Positions 46,686 through 54,314 of a DNA stretch of 64,000 nucleotides are shown in pieces. The notes under the pieces were generated by a model, which had not been told where the DNA came from, made no database searches, and saw only the letters and a program-made list of their open reading frames with translations. Made by a program: the position numbers and the translations under genes. How positions within the stretch are numbered: position 1 is the first letter of the stretch; every line of letters starts with the position of its first letter. Origin of the DNA: Campylobacter concisus (GTDB taxonomy: Bacteria > Campylobacterota > Campylobacteria > Campylobacterales > Campylobacteraceae). The DNA lies in the NCBI GenBank assembly GCA_002092835.1, contig LVWL01000020.1:339269-403268 (forward strand), written 5' to 3'.

Positions 46686-47219
46686 TCACTCAAGATATCC
46701 CTTTAAATCTTCATTAAAACAGCATAAAATATCATCTATAAAAAGCTTTAAATTTTCAGGGTCTATACCTACTACTATGCCATCTAAGTTGGTCGATATA
46801 CGCGGTGTGCCATCGGTATTTAGCTTATATAGATTTTCCCAATGTAAAGCCCTATTCCTAATGGTCAGAAGTAGCGAATAACATATCTTTACTTTTTTAT
46901 AATTTAGCATAGTGCTTTTGCTTTGTCGATTAAATTTAGAGTATTTTGATAAATTTAATCCACGTAGATCGAGTAGATCGTTGTGTATTTTGTTTTGGTC
47001 TATCACTCTACACCAATAACCAAATGTTTGGCGTGATATGAAAACGCTATCCATGTTTCCTAAAATTTGTGCTGTTTTATTTCTAGTAATGATTTCGATG
47101 ATGCCAAGTTTTGGTGCTAGCTGGCCAATAAGCAGTAGATTTGCTCTATGCTCATCATCACTAGTGTATGCTTTTAGTCTATCTTCTGAAAAAAGCTCAT
47201 TAAGCTCTTTGGACTGCAT
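46686..47219 (-). CDS. HEPN/Abi-like protein, candidate superinfection-exclusion moron
   Basis: 177 aa from the ATG at 47219 (AAAGG upstream; the ORF is open further to 47312). Towards the middle is VKICYSLLLTIRNRALHWEN, where RNRALH fits the HEPN ribonuclease motif R-x4-6-H and the Abi_2/AbiD-type ending (RN-x-x-x-H-x-x-x-L). Downstream half ends with FIDDILCCFNEDLKGYL. It lies alone, convergent to the late operon and separated from the early operon by 1.5 kb, typical of a lysogenic-conversion gene. Function is inference; no antitoxin partner is visible. Confidence 0.6.
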   Translation of the reverse strand: MQSKELNELFSEDRLKAYTSDDEHRANLLLIGQLAPKLGIIEIITRNKTAQILGNMDSVFISRQTFGYWCRVIDQNKIHNDLLDLRGLNLSKYSKFNRQSKSTMLNYKKVKICYSLLLTIRNRALHWENLYKLNTDGTPRISTNLDGIVVGIDPENLKLFIDDILCCFNEDLKGYLE

Positions 47220-47513
47220 GTTTAACCTTTGTCTTTTATTATTCTGCAATTTTATCAATTTTTTATTCAAACTGATTCGACCTGTGTTTAGGCTAAGGTT
47301 TGTCTGTCTCAATTACCAGGATGTTGGCAAAGATTATCATAGTGGTGATTGCAAGCAAGTGGCGGTGCGGGGCCGGTTTTTCACTTAGGAGCGGTGGCGT
47401 AAGTTCGAACACCAATAACGTCCAAAGCAAGTAATGAGATGGCTTGTCGGGGTGGGGTGAGTGTGTGAGTTTTTGAGAGTAATCCCAGCCCATTTTTGCA
47501 TATTTGGTGGTTT

Positions 47514-47597
47514 TTGGTGTGGATTTGACCTGCTTTGTGGTTTTTTGATGTGTGGTTGGCGTGGATTTGGCTTGTTTTGCAGTTTTTTGGTGCACAA
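47514..47597. repeat. 42-bp tandem repeat, two units
   Basis: Units at 47514-47555 and 47556-47597 match at roughly three quarters of positions (both begin TTGGyGTGGATTTG). The period is a multiple of three; on the minus strand the unit translates as HQKTxKQxKSTPxT twice. Confidence 0.6.
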
Positions 47598-48457
47598 GCC
47601 GCCGCTGTTTTTGATGTATGGCGTCTATTTTGGCCGGATATTTACTGAGTAAAAAAATAAAATTTGCACGCTGGCCGTTGTCTATTTTTTTATTTTTTTT
47701 GACAAAAACGGCTTAAGGTTAGTTTGGCAAAAATGGTCAAAAAATGGTATGAAAATTTATTCATGAAAATTATACTTTTCAATACTAAAAATAAAAGAGT
47801 GCCTAAAATACGGCTTTTACGTGTAGTAAAGAAAAGTGCTTTAAGGTTAGAGCGAGCAAATTTGGCTAATTTTTAATAAAAAATGGCGATTTTGTTTAAG
47901 GTTAGAGTAGCTTTTTGAAAGATAGATTAGTTGTATTTTTTAAGCTTTGTGGTTATTTGTAGTGCGATTTTATAGCGTGAGCGAGCAAAAACTCAACTGT
48001 CAAAATTTCTTTTACAGTTCCGGTTGTATGGTTTGATAGCGTGATGATGCGGAATGCTTGGGCATGTGAGCTTTGGACGAAATGTGTGGGAATTTGTGGA
48101 TTGTTTTTCGCTTGTGGTTAGGACATTACGAAAAATTACGAGACAATTAATGTGCCTAGTGGTCTTTGTGTGGCGTGCTAGCTATGTTGGCTTGGCTGGC
48201 GTGTGTGCATTGGTTGGTTTTGTGTGTGAGCTGCTTACTAGATCAAAGCTGGTCATAAAATCTTTGATAGGGGGGCTATGAACCCACTTGGCCTGCGCCA
48301 TACAATACTACAGCCACACTAAAAATTTTAAAATTTTCAAACTTTTTTCATATTGTGAGCGGTTAAAATGGCGACAATATCCAAAAACGCACTTTAATCT
48401 AATCTGCTTATAAAAAAATAAGTAAAAATTTCTTTGGTAAGCCAGCCGCTTTGCCGC

Positions 48458-48649
48458 GCTAGCGTTGGAGCTTGCGAGTAAGGCGGTTGCGCTAAATTTT
48501 TAGCGATCGTAACTAAACGCTCTTGTAGGCGTTTTAGTAGCATCAAAAAAAGATATTTTTGATAAAATTTATAGGGTGCGGCGAGTTCGCCGCTTAGTTT
48601 TATGATGTTTTATTTGGATTATAGGCTTGTACCCTGCGCAACCGCTAGC
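48458..48649. ncRNA. Candidate structured RNA or DNA element with nested hairpins
   Basis: A perfect 10-bp closing stem GCGGTTGCGC (48483-48492) / GCGCAACCGC (48636-48645), continued by AGGGT (48573-48577) / ACCCT (48631-48635). Inside it: CGCTAAA/TTTAGCG (48490-48505), CTAAACGC/GCGTTTTAG (~48512-48537), ATCAAAAA/TTTTTGAT (48542-48563) and GCGGCG-AGTT-CGCCGC (48578-48593). GCTAGCG at 48458 can also pair with CGCTAGC at 48643. Orientation and function unknown. Confidence 0.35.
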
Positions 48650-48790
48650 AAAAGAGTATTTGGATAGCTAGCCTTGGGTCTTGGACTTTTTAGCATAATC
48701 ATAGGCTATCATCACAAACTATAGTAACTGCACCTATGGTTAAAATCGCATTCATGCTTGTCCTTTTCTTATTATTTTAGCCAAAGTCCT

Positions 48791-48994
48791 TTAAACCCTA
48801 GGTGATGAGACTGCTGACGCCTCAAGAAAAGCCATGATCTCACTTGTAGAATAAAGTACATTCTTACGAGTAACTGCGTATTTTCTAAATTTACCATCTC
48901 TGACGTAGCGCCACAAGGTTACGGCATTGCACTTTAAAAGCTCGCAAGCTTGTTTAGTTGTGATAGGATCTGTTATAGGTAAAAGTGGTGTCAT
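48791..48994 (-). CDS. AlpA/excisionase-type helix-turn-helix protein
   Basis: 67 aa. ITTKQACELLKCNAVTLWRY followed by VRDGKF is a MerR/excisionase helix-turn-helix with wing residues (KYAVTRKNVLYSTSEIMAFLE). Such proteins act as excisionases or operon activators (AlpA of P4-type elements). It is the last leftward gene of the early operon; the integrase lies at the far end. Confidence 0.75.
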   Translation of the reverse strand: MTPLLPITDPITTKQACELLKCNAVTLWRYVRDGKFRKYAVTRKNVLYSTSEIMAFLEASAVSSPRV

Positions 48995-49006
48995 TTTTTA
49001 TCCTTT

Positions 49007-49456
49007 TTAAATATTTTCAATGTAAAAATACGCTAGGTTTTGGCTGTCCTCGGCTTCCTTGCTGTATTTTGTGTCGTAACTTTTATTTAGAATATACGCT
49101 ATCTTATCTTTATTGCAAGCGTAAAATTCTGCTAGGATGGGTGCTAGTCTCTGCCCTTTACGGTTGTTTGGTGCAAATTTTAGATAGAGCAAATCACAAG
49201 CAAGTTGCGGTGCTGTCGTGCTAAAATCATTTTTGCAAACCCTAGCCTTGTTATCGAGTGCTGCTATTTGCAGGTCTATGCGTTTTTGAAATTCATAATA
49301 ATGCTTAACAATGGGCGTCATTACATCGAGCAAATCTGTTATAAATTTGCTCGCCTTTTTATTGATGAAAAGCCCAAGATCTTCTGAGCTGTCCATCTTT
49401 AAAAATGAGTAAGCCATCACAAAGATGGCTGCGTCTTTTAACTCGTTTGTAGTCAT
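49007..49456 (-). CDS. Hypothetical early phage protein
   Basis: 149 aa, soluble and helical (MTTNELKDAAIFVMAYSFLK, VMTPIVKHYYEFQKRIDLQI). No motif recognised. Lies 12 bases upstream of the HTH gene and 8 bases downstream of the next; probably the same transcript. Confidence 0.6.
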   Translation of the reverse strand: MTTNELKDAAIFVMAYSFLKMDSSEDLGLFINKKASKFITDLLDVMTPIVKHYYEFQKRIDLQIAALDNKARVCKNDFSTTAPQLACDLLYLKFAPNNRKGQRLAPILAEFYACNKDKIAYILNKSYDTKYSKEAEDSQNLAYFYIENI

Positions 49457-49464
49457 TTATTATC

Positions 49465-49833
49465 CTATATCTCGATCGCCCCAAACAGCGCGCCCGGGTC
49501 GAAAACCCTATAGCCGTTTAGCAAAGCGTGATTCATCTCCATCAAAATGCCTTTTGAGCTTTGAATGATGTCTGGATCACAAGTTTTTTCACTAGGCACA
49601 AATATCGCTCCACAACTATCAAGCTGTTTTAGGCAAATTTTCATGACTTCGTTATAGCTTAAATTTCTATAGGCTGAGTTGTTTAGCACTGGACTAAATA
49701 ATTCATATCGCTCATCGCCGTTAAAATACTCGTTGGCTTCTGCTAGTGCCTTGATTGCCACCTCTCTTGCCTTTTTCTTATCGTCCCCAAATACCGAGTA
49801 AGGACTACAAACGTAAATTTTAATTATTTCCAT
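49465..49833 (-). CDS. Nucleoside 2-deoxyribosyltransferase-like (DUF4406) protein
   Basis: 122 aa. Begins IKIYVCSPYSVFGDDKKKAR, the DUF4406/nucleoside deoxyribosyltransferase opening, with FSPVLNNSAYRNLSYNEVMK and ILMEMNHALLNGYRVFDPGA. Phage copies may salvage or alter nucleotides; substrate not known. Confidence 0.7.
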   Translation of the reverse strand: MEIIKIYVCSPYSVFGDDKKKAREVAIKALAEANEYFNGDERYELFSPVLNNSAYRNLSYNEVMKICLKQLDSCGAIFVPSEKTCDPDIIQSSKGILMEMNHALLNGYRVFDPGALFGAIEI

Positions 49834-49842
49834 ATTGTTTCC

Positions 49843-50292
49843 TTAAAATGGTATCTCTTGATCATCTGCACAAAAACCGGTGTTTGTTTCTTCGCTAAGC
49901 GGTATATATTGTTGCACGCTGCGTCTAGGTGCGTTCCAAACGACATCATATAGCACACCATCTTTAGCATTCTCGCCAGCGTTAAAAAGAGCTATATATA
50001 CTTTATAGCCTGGCACTGCCGGTGTTTCTATGAAACCGCTTAAATAGCTTTTTGTACCATCTTTGCTCTGCCTATTCCATAGTGCGCCTATTATCTGTCT
50101 GCCACCTTCATAGCCTTTGGTCTTTTGAAGCGCAAGGTGAAAGCCTAAAAAGTCTTGATTTTCAGTACTCGTGTTTAGCATCACAACCTCTATGGGTCTT
50201 AAAAATGGGATTACTATAACCCCGCCAATATATCCGATATCTACGCCATCAGCATTTTTATAGCTCTTGCGTTTAAAATATCCTACATTCAT
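49843..50292 (-). CDS. Probable single-stranded DNA-binding protein (SSB-like tail)
   Basis: 149 aa, mostly beta by pattern (YIGGVIVIPFLRPIEVVML, KVYIALFNAGENA). The C-terminus ends GFCADDQEIPF, resembling the acidic DDDIPF tail that recruits replication proteins to SSB. It is in the replication operon with the primase. The body is not a clear OB fold by eye, hence moderate confidence. Confidence 0.5.
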   Translation of the reverse strand: MNVGYFKRKSYKNADGVDIGYIGGVIVIPFLRPIEVVMLNTSTENQDFLGFHLALQKTKGYEGGRQIIGALWNRQSKDGTKSYLSGFIETPAVPGYKVYIALFNAGENAKDGVLYDVVWNAPRRSVQQYIPLSEETNTGFCADDQEIPF

Positions 50293-50302
50293 CTTTTTTC
50301 CT

Positions 50303-50386
50303 TTATAAATTTGCTAAATTTTGAAATACTGCTAAAACAAAAACCAAGATAAAAGCTAGTATAAGTCTAAGAGCTAGCTTTTTCAT
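50303..50386 (-). CDS. Very small membrane peptide
   Basis: 27 aa (MKKLALRLILAFILVFVLAV then FQNLANL), one span, start inside the 3' end of the TerS-like gene with AGAGGTG upstream. Possibly a real micro-protein of the early operon; chance ORF cannot be excluded. Confidence 0.35.
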   Translation of the reverse strand: MKKLALRLILAFILVFVLAVFQNLANL

Positions 50387-50948
50387 CTTGCACCTCTGCG
50401 TCAATGACATCATCCTCGAACTCAACCTTAATTCCATTTAAACGAGATAAAATTTGCTGAGCTGATACGGCCTCTGGCGGCATGATAGCTAGACGGTCTA
50501 GCATCTTGTCACTTCTGCCAGCCGATAGCGTAGAGATAAATTTTGCTCTCTCAAAGTCCTCTGCGCTAACTGCACCAGTTTCTCTTTGTCTAGCTACGAT
50601 ACGTTTTGCCTCACCCTCCATGATCTCATAGCTAGCAGCTAGCAAAACATTGTTTCGCTCGATATCAACCTTGGTGTTTTTAACTACAGTTTCCAAGCTT
50701 GATCTTTGAAGCAAATTTCTAGTTTGCTTATCCTCGCTCATGGCTAGAGTTACTTTGTTTTGTAGGGCTTGTATCCAGTTAAAATCCTTTTTCCAGCGAT
50801 TTATTGAGCTGCTTGATCCTTTTAGCCCTAGAGCTTCAAGCTTTGAAGCTAGCTGCTCCTCGCTAATAGGCTTATAATCGCTCTCAAACGTCGCACTTTC
50901 GAGATATATCTCAAAAGCCTTTTGCTGCGTTTCGTTCATCTGCTTCAT
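50367..50948 (-). CDS. Probable terminase small subunit-like HTH protein
   Basis: 193 aa. N-terminal segment SEEQLASKLEALGLKGSSSS followed by INRWKKDFNWIQALQNKVTL has the helix-turn-helix plus W(K/R)KK-x-x-W seen in phage small terminases. The middle is a long helical region and the tail is acidic (FEDDVIDAEVQDEK). If correct, TerS is encoded in the early leftward operon 24 kb from terL. It lies next to the iteron cluster, where a recognition protein could also act. Confidence 0.5.
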   Translation of the reverse strand: MKQMNETQQKAFEIYLESATFESDYKPISEEQLASKLEALGLKGSSSSINRWKKDFNWIQALQNKVTLAMSEDKQTRNLLQRSSLETVVKNTKVDIERNNVLLAASYEIMEGEAKRIVARQRETGAVSAEDFERAKFISTLSAGRSDKMLDRLAIMPPEAVSAQQILSRLNGIKVEFEDDVIDAEVQDEKASS

Positions 50949-50962
50949 CTATTTTCCTTTTT

Positions 50963-51381
50963 TGGCTCGCTTGGCTCATGTGGCTCATAATCACTAAAAA
51001 ATAGTGAGCCACCCCAAACCCCTAAAATACGTAATTTTATAATTTCTTTGGCTCATAAGTTTAAACTTCTTGAGCCAACAGTTAAATACGATTTTATCGG
51101 TATTTAATAGCTTAAGATTTCTCTTTGGCTCATCATTTTTTATATATATAGCTATGAAAAAAATTTTTAAAAATAAAAAAATAATTTCAAACCAATATAG
51201 GGGCAAAAATGGCGAGATTGTGAGCCAACAGCACGCCAAGCCCCATAAAAACGGCTTTTTGCTGGCTCAAGAAAAATAAAAATCGTGAGCCAGAAGCGAG
51301 CCACCCAGATGTAAAACATCTATCAAACGCCCTAAAATAGGACGCTTTGTAGATATTTTTAGTTAAAATCATCGTGAGCCA
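50963..51381. repeat. Iteron cluster, probable prophage replication origin
   Basis: Twelve copies of TGAGCCA or its complement in 420 bases with no gene. Forward at 51005, 51071, 51221, 51286, 51297 (first base C) and 51375; reverse (TGGCTCA) at 50963 (last base G), 50972, 50981, 51049, 51126 and 51263. A repeated CCCTAAAATA (51020, 51330), a short GATG-TAAAA-CATC hairpin (51308-51320) and an A/T-rich stretch (51133-51190) are also present. Direct neighbour of the primase/helicase gene. Confidence 0.75.
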
Positions 51382-51391
51382 CAAGAAAAGA

Positions 51392-51667
51392 TTAGTTTTC
51401 ATCGGCTTTTGCTCCATTGGCTTGATAGTGGTTTATCTGGTTTATGATAAGTTCGCCACCGTTTTCTATCCTTACACTATCAAAGTCGAGATTGTCGCTG
51501 CTTACCTTAAAACCAAAGAAACACCTTGGTCTATCGCCTACTCCAATATAGTTTGCTGATATACGTTTTTGGCCATAAGAGCAGCTTATACCAGCAAGGG
51601 TTAGTTCATCACGTAGGGCTTGAACAAAGTTCTTTTGTGCGATAGGCTTACCGCCTTTGTCGTTCAT
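51392..51667 (-). CDS. C-terminal piece of the primase/helicase (out of frame)
   Basis: 91 codons: MNDKGGKPIAQKNFVQALRD through KVSSDNLDFDSVRIENG. This is the winged-helix region normally following the D5/P4 helicase domain (KNFVQALRDEL...GISCSYGQKRISANYIGV). The joined reading passes through ALYKVYLAYMNDKGG when one base is added near 51694. Probably not an independent gene. Confidence 0.7.
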   Translation of the reverse strand: MNDKGGKPIAQKNFVQALRDELTLAGISCSYGQKRISANYIGVGDRPRCFFGFKVSSDNLDFDSVRIENGGELIINQINHYQANGAKADEN

Positions 51668-51672
51668 GTATG

Positions 51673-54306
51673 CTAGATAAACCTTATAAAGTGCACTGAC
51701 GGCACAAAATAGTCGGCATCTGCAATAATCGCATCTTTAACAAAGGTACGAAGCGGATTTACGCTATCTTTATACTCTTCAAGCTCAGTTTGCATGCGTT
51801 TAGAGCGAGTAAATTTATTCTGAACAATAAGGCGTTTTAGTCCTTCAAGAGCTAGATTAAATATACCTCCTAGCTCATCATTAAAGCGATCACTAAGGCC
51901 TCTTATTTTCTGATTATCTTTTACTTCTTTATCAAACACAATAAGCAACATTCGTCTAAAAACGCCATTATCTATGCCACTTTTTGGCTTTTCATTGCCA
52001 GCAAATGCTAGCTTTGGCTTCTCATTTGGAAGCAGAGAGTAGGGCTCTTCGTTTTTTGGGTTTATAGTTATCGCATCTTTTGTGCTGACGATAGCTTTTA
52101 GATTGGCTAGTTGCCCTTTGTCGGTGCCGTTTTTGTCGATCTCAGAACCAATGTTTAAGAGCTTGTTTGTAAGTGCGCAAAGCTGATGCCCTTCAAATTG
52201 TTGAAGCTGAAGTGATGAGACGTTGTCTTCGCCAAAAAAGTTTCTGATGGTGTCTAATATAACGCTCTTGCCGTTTGCGCCACTTTTACCGTATAAAAAC
52301 AAAAAGCTTTCAAACTCATGGCTAGGAATAAAGCAATAGCCAATAAACTCCATAAGTGTTTTTATGTCGTCTTCATCACTCATAATATCGCGTAAGAATT
52401 TGTTCCACTTTGGACACTTGGCCGAAGGATCGTAGTTAAATTTTAAAATATTTGTAGCAGCATCTTTATAGTCGTGCTTTTTCTTAAATGTAATAATGCC
52501 ATTTTTACTAATAAAAATCGTACCATTTAATAAATTTATGACACGGCGAGATTCGTGAGATTTTATCTCGTCTAGATCTAATGATAAGCTGGTTAGATCC
52601 TCGACTATCTTATTGACGTTTTCGCGGCTTTGTTTTTTCTTGTCCACATATGCAGCAGCCATCCAATGAGAGTGAATAAATTTGGCCAATGCATTTGTAT
52701 CTATCTGCATGAAATGATTACTTGCCCAAACGTGCAAATTCTTTTTATACTCACCCAGGCGGTAGCCTAGTTTTAAAAAAGTCTGATTTAGACTTGATAC
52801 CATATCTGTAATATGCGTTTGATGATAGTTTGTACGCATGGTTTTATTTATGCGGAAAGCATCGCTAAAAGCTTTTGAAAAACGTTCGAAATTTTGCTCC
52901 TCTTGTTCGGTTAAAAGGAAACTTTGGATATAAGCTTTCTTAAATTCCTCATATCTCTCGCCCATTTTTCTTTCTAGCTCTTTTGCATAATTTAGCACTT
53001 CATCGACATACTTATCGTCAAGTTCGCCTTTTACTGGAAAGATATTTATAAAATTACCTTCTTCATCTCTTGCCAGTATCTCGGCCTTGATTTGGCGAAA
53101 TTCTTTTATAGGCAGGTTTTGTTTAAATTTATCTAGCTTTGCCGAAAGATTTGGGAAGTATTCGCAAATCTCGTCAATAACGACGTTTGTTGGTTCAAAG
53201 CAGCTAAAAGCTACTACTTCAAGTGGGCTAGCATTTTGAAATTTAAAGGCGTGATCATAGAGATAATCGCTAATATCATAGCCTTTTGAAAAGTTTTTGC
53301 CGATCATATAAAATAGCACTATTCGTACGCTTCTAGCTACATCTTTGATCTCGTAAAATTTCTTTATTGCATTTTCATATCCGGCTTCATCATGATCAAA
53401 CCAGATAAATACATGCTTGTCTCTTAGAAGTTCTTTGTATTCTTCCCAGCTAGCAGTTACGCCACCAAGCGTCAAGGCACAAACATTAAAACATATCAAA
53501 TTTAATGCGTCTTTCTCGCCTTCACAAATGACTACACTACTACCTTTATAATCATTGTAAAAATTTAGAGGGAAAGGACTAGCGTGTGCACCACTTTCTC
53601 CTATCCACTTTCCAGGCATTCTCTCGCTTGTTAGCTCGCCCTTATGTGTGTCATAGGCAAATTTCTCTCTATATTTGATATTTATAGGTGCGCCGTTAGC
53701 GTCTCTTATGATGATCGCTAGGCTTTTATGCTCGAAGCTATAACCGATAAGTTCGCGGCTATATGAATCAAAGTTATTGATTTGTATTGGGAATAGTGCT
53801 GAAATTTGATCTTTGATAAGATCGTAATTTTTAAGCTTATTTTCCACAAGTTGCGGAGCTATCTTGGCCAAACGAGCTTTAAGTGCGACTTCTTTTTTTG
53901 CTCTTTGCTCAGCTTCTTTTTTTATGCGTGCTTCGTTTTCAGCTTTTATCAGTGCTTGATGTTCTTCATAGGCCTTTTTCTCTTCCTCGCTCATCTCTTT
54001 TGCATTGATCGTATTTGGTATACCAAAATGATCGCAAACTTTTTTAGCAGCTTGAAGTGGAGAGATATGCTCTTTAAGCTCAACAAATTTTGTTATGTCC
54101 CCACTGGCATTGCACGCAAAGCATTTGAAAAATGCACCATTAGAATCAGAATTGATGCCAAGACTAGGTGTATTATGACCATGATCATGAAACGGACAAA
54201 AAGCATTTCCGCTTTTAAACTCTATGCCATAAACACTTTGCACAAAATCTTTAAAATCGTGCTTAGATATTGTTTGTTTTATAGTTTGAAAAATGTTATC
54301 ACTCAT
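51673..54306 (-). CDS. Phage primase/helicase (CHC2-TOPRIM-D5), 3' frameshifted
   Basis: 877 aa from ATG 54306. CHC2 zinc finger: FCPFHDHGHNTPSLGI and FKCFACNASGDITKFVE. TOPRIM at about 265-340 (VVICEGEKDALNLI, FIWFDHDEAGYENA). SF3/D5 helicase: FLFLYGKSGANGKS (Walker A), LLNIGSEIDKN, and FAGNEKPKSG. It primes and unwinds DNA at the phage origin. It ends prematurely in SVHFIRFI, because a base is missing at about 51694; the C-terminal 90 residues are the next feature. The iteron cluster starts just beyond. Confidence 0.88.
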   Translation of the reverse strand: MSDNIFQTIKQTISKHDFKDFVQSVYGIEFKSGNAFCPFHDHGHNTPSLGINSDSNGAFFKCFACNASGDITKFVELKEHISPLQAAKKVCDHFGIPNTINAKEMSEEEKKAYEEHQALIKAENEARIKKEAEQRAKKEVALKARLAKIAPQLVENKLKNYDLIKDQISALFPIQINNFDSYSRELIGYSFEHKSLAIIIRDANGAPINIKYREKFAYDTHKGELTSERMPGKWIGESGAHASPFPLNFYNDYKGSSVVICEGEKDALNLICFNVCALTLGGVTASWEEYKELLRDKHVFIWFDHDEAGYENAIKKFYEIKDVARSVRIVLFYMIGKNFSKGYDISDYLYDHAFKFQNASPLEVVAFSCFEPTNVVIDEICEYFPNLSAKLDKFKQNLPIKEFRQIKAEILARDEEGNFINIFPVKGELDDKYVDEVLNYAKELERKMGERYEEFKKAYIQSFLLTEQEEQNFERFSKAFSDAFRINKTMRTNYHQTHITDMVSSLNQTFLKLGYRLGEYKKNLHVWASNHFMQIDTNALAKFIHSHWMAAAYVDKKKQSRENVNKIVEDLTSLSLDLDEIKSHESRRVINLLNGTIFISKNGIITFKKKHDYKDAATNILKFNYDPSAKCPKWNKFLRDIMSDEDDIKTLMEFIGYCFIPSHEFESFLFLYGKSGANGKSVILDTIRNFFGEDNVSSLQLQQFEGHQLCALTNKLLNIGSEIDKNGTDKGQLANLKAIVSTKDAITINPKNEEPYSLLPNEKPKLAFAGNEKPKSGIDNGVFRRMLLIVFDKEVKDNQKIRGLSDRFNDELGGIFNLALEGLKRLIVQNKFTRSKRMQTELEEYKDSVNPLRTFVKDAIIADADYFVPSVHFIRFI

Positions 54307-54314
54307 CACTTTGC

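Larger units (their letters stand above)
47220..48790. other. Gene-poor, GT-skewed 1.5-kb region
   Basis: No convincing gene on either strand. The plus strand is G/T-rich for much of it (47440-48260). It contains a 42-bp imperfect tandem repeat (47514-47597), three copies of TTAAGGTTAG (47713, 47841, 47896), and a block of nested hairpins (48458-48649). A minus-strand ORF (47293-47595, 100 codons) and a plus-strand ORF (48054-48281) have unconvincing composition and no good start signals. Confidence 0.6.

Noticed and set aside
47293..47595. Minus-strand ORF of 100 codons with HQKTxKQxKSTP repeats
   Set aside because: Low-complexity start from a tandem DNA repeat, no ribosome site, and it overlaps the Abi-like gene's upstream region.
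48054..48281. Plus-strand ORF of 75 codons (MLGHVSFGRN...)
   Set aside because: Cys/Val/Trp-rich composition from a G/T-skewed tract, no ribosome site or context.
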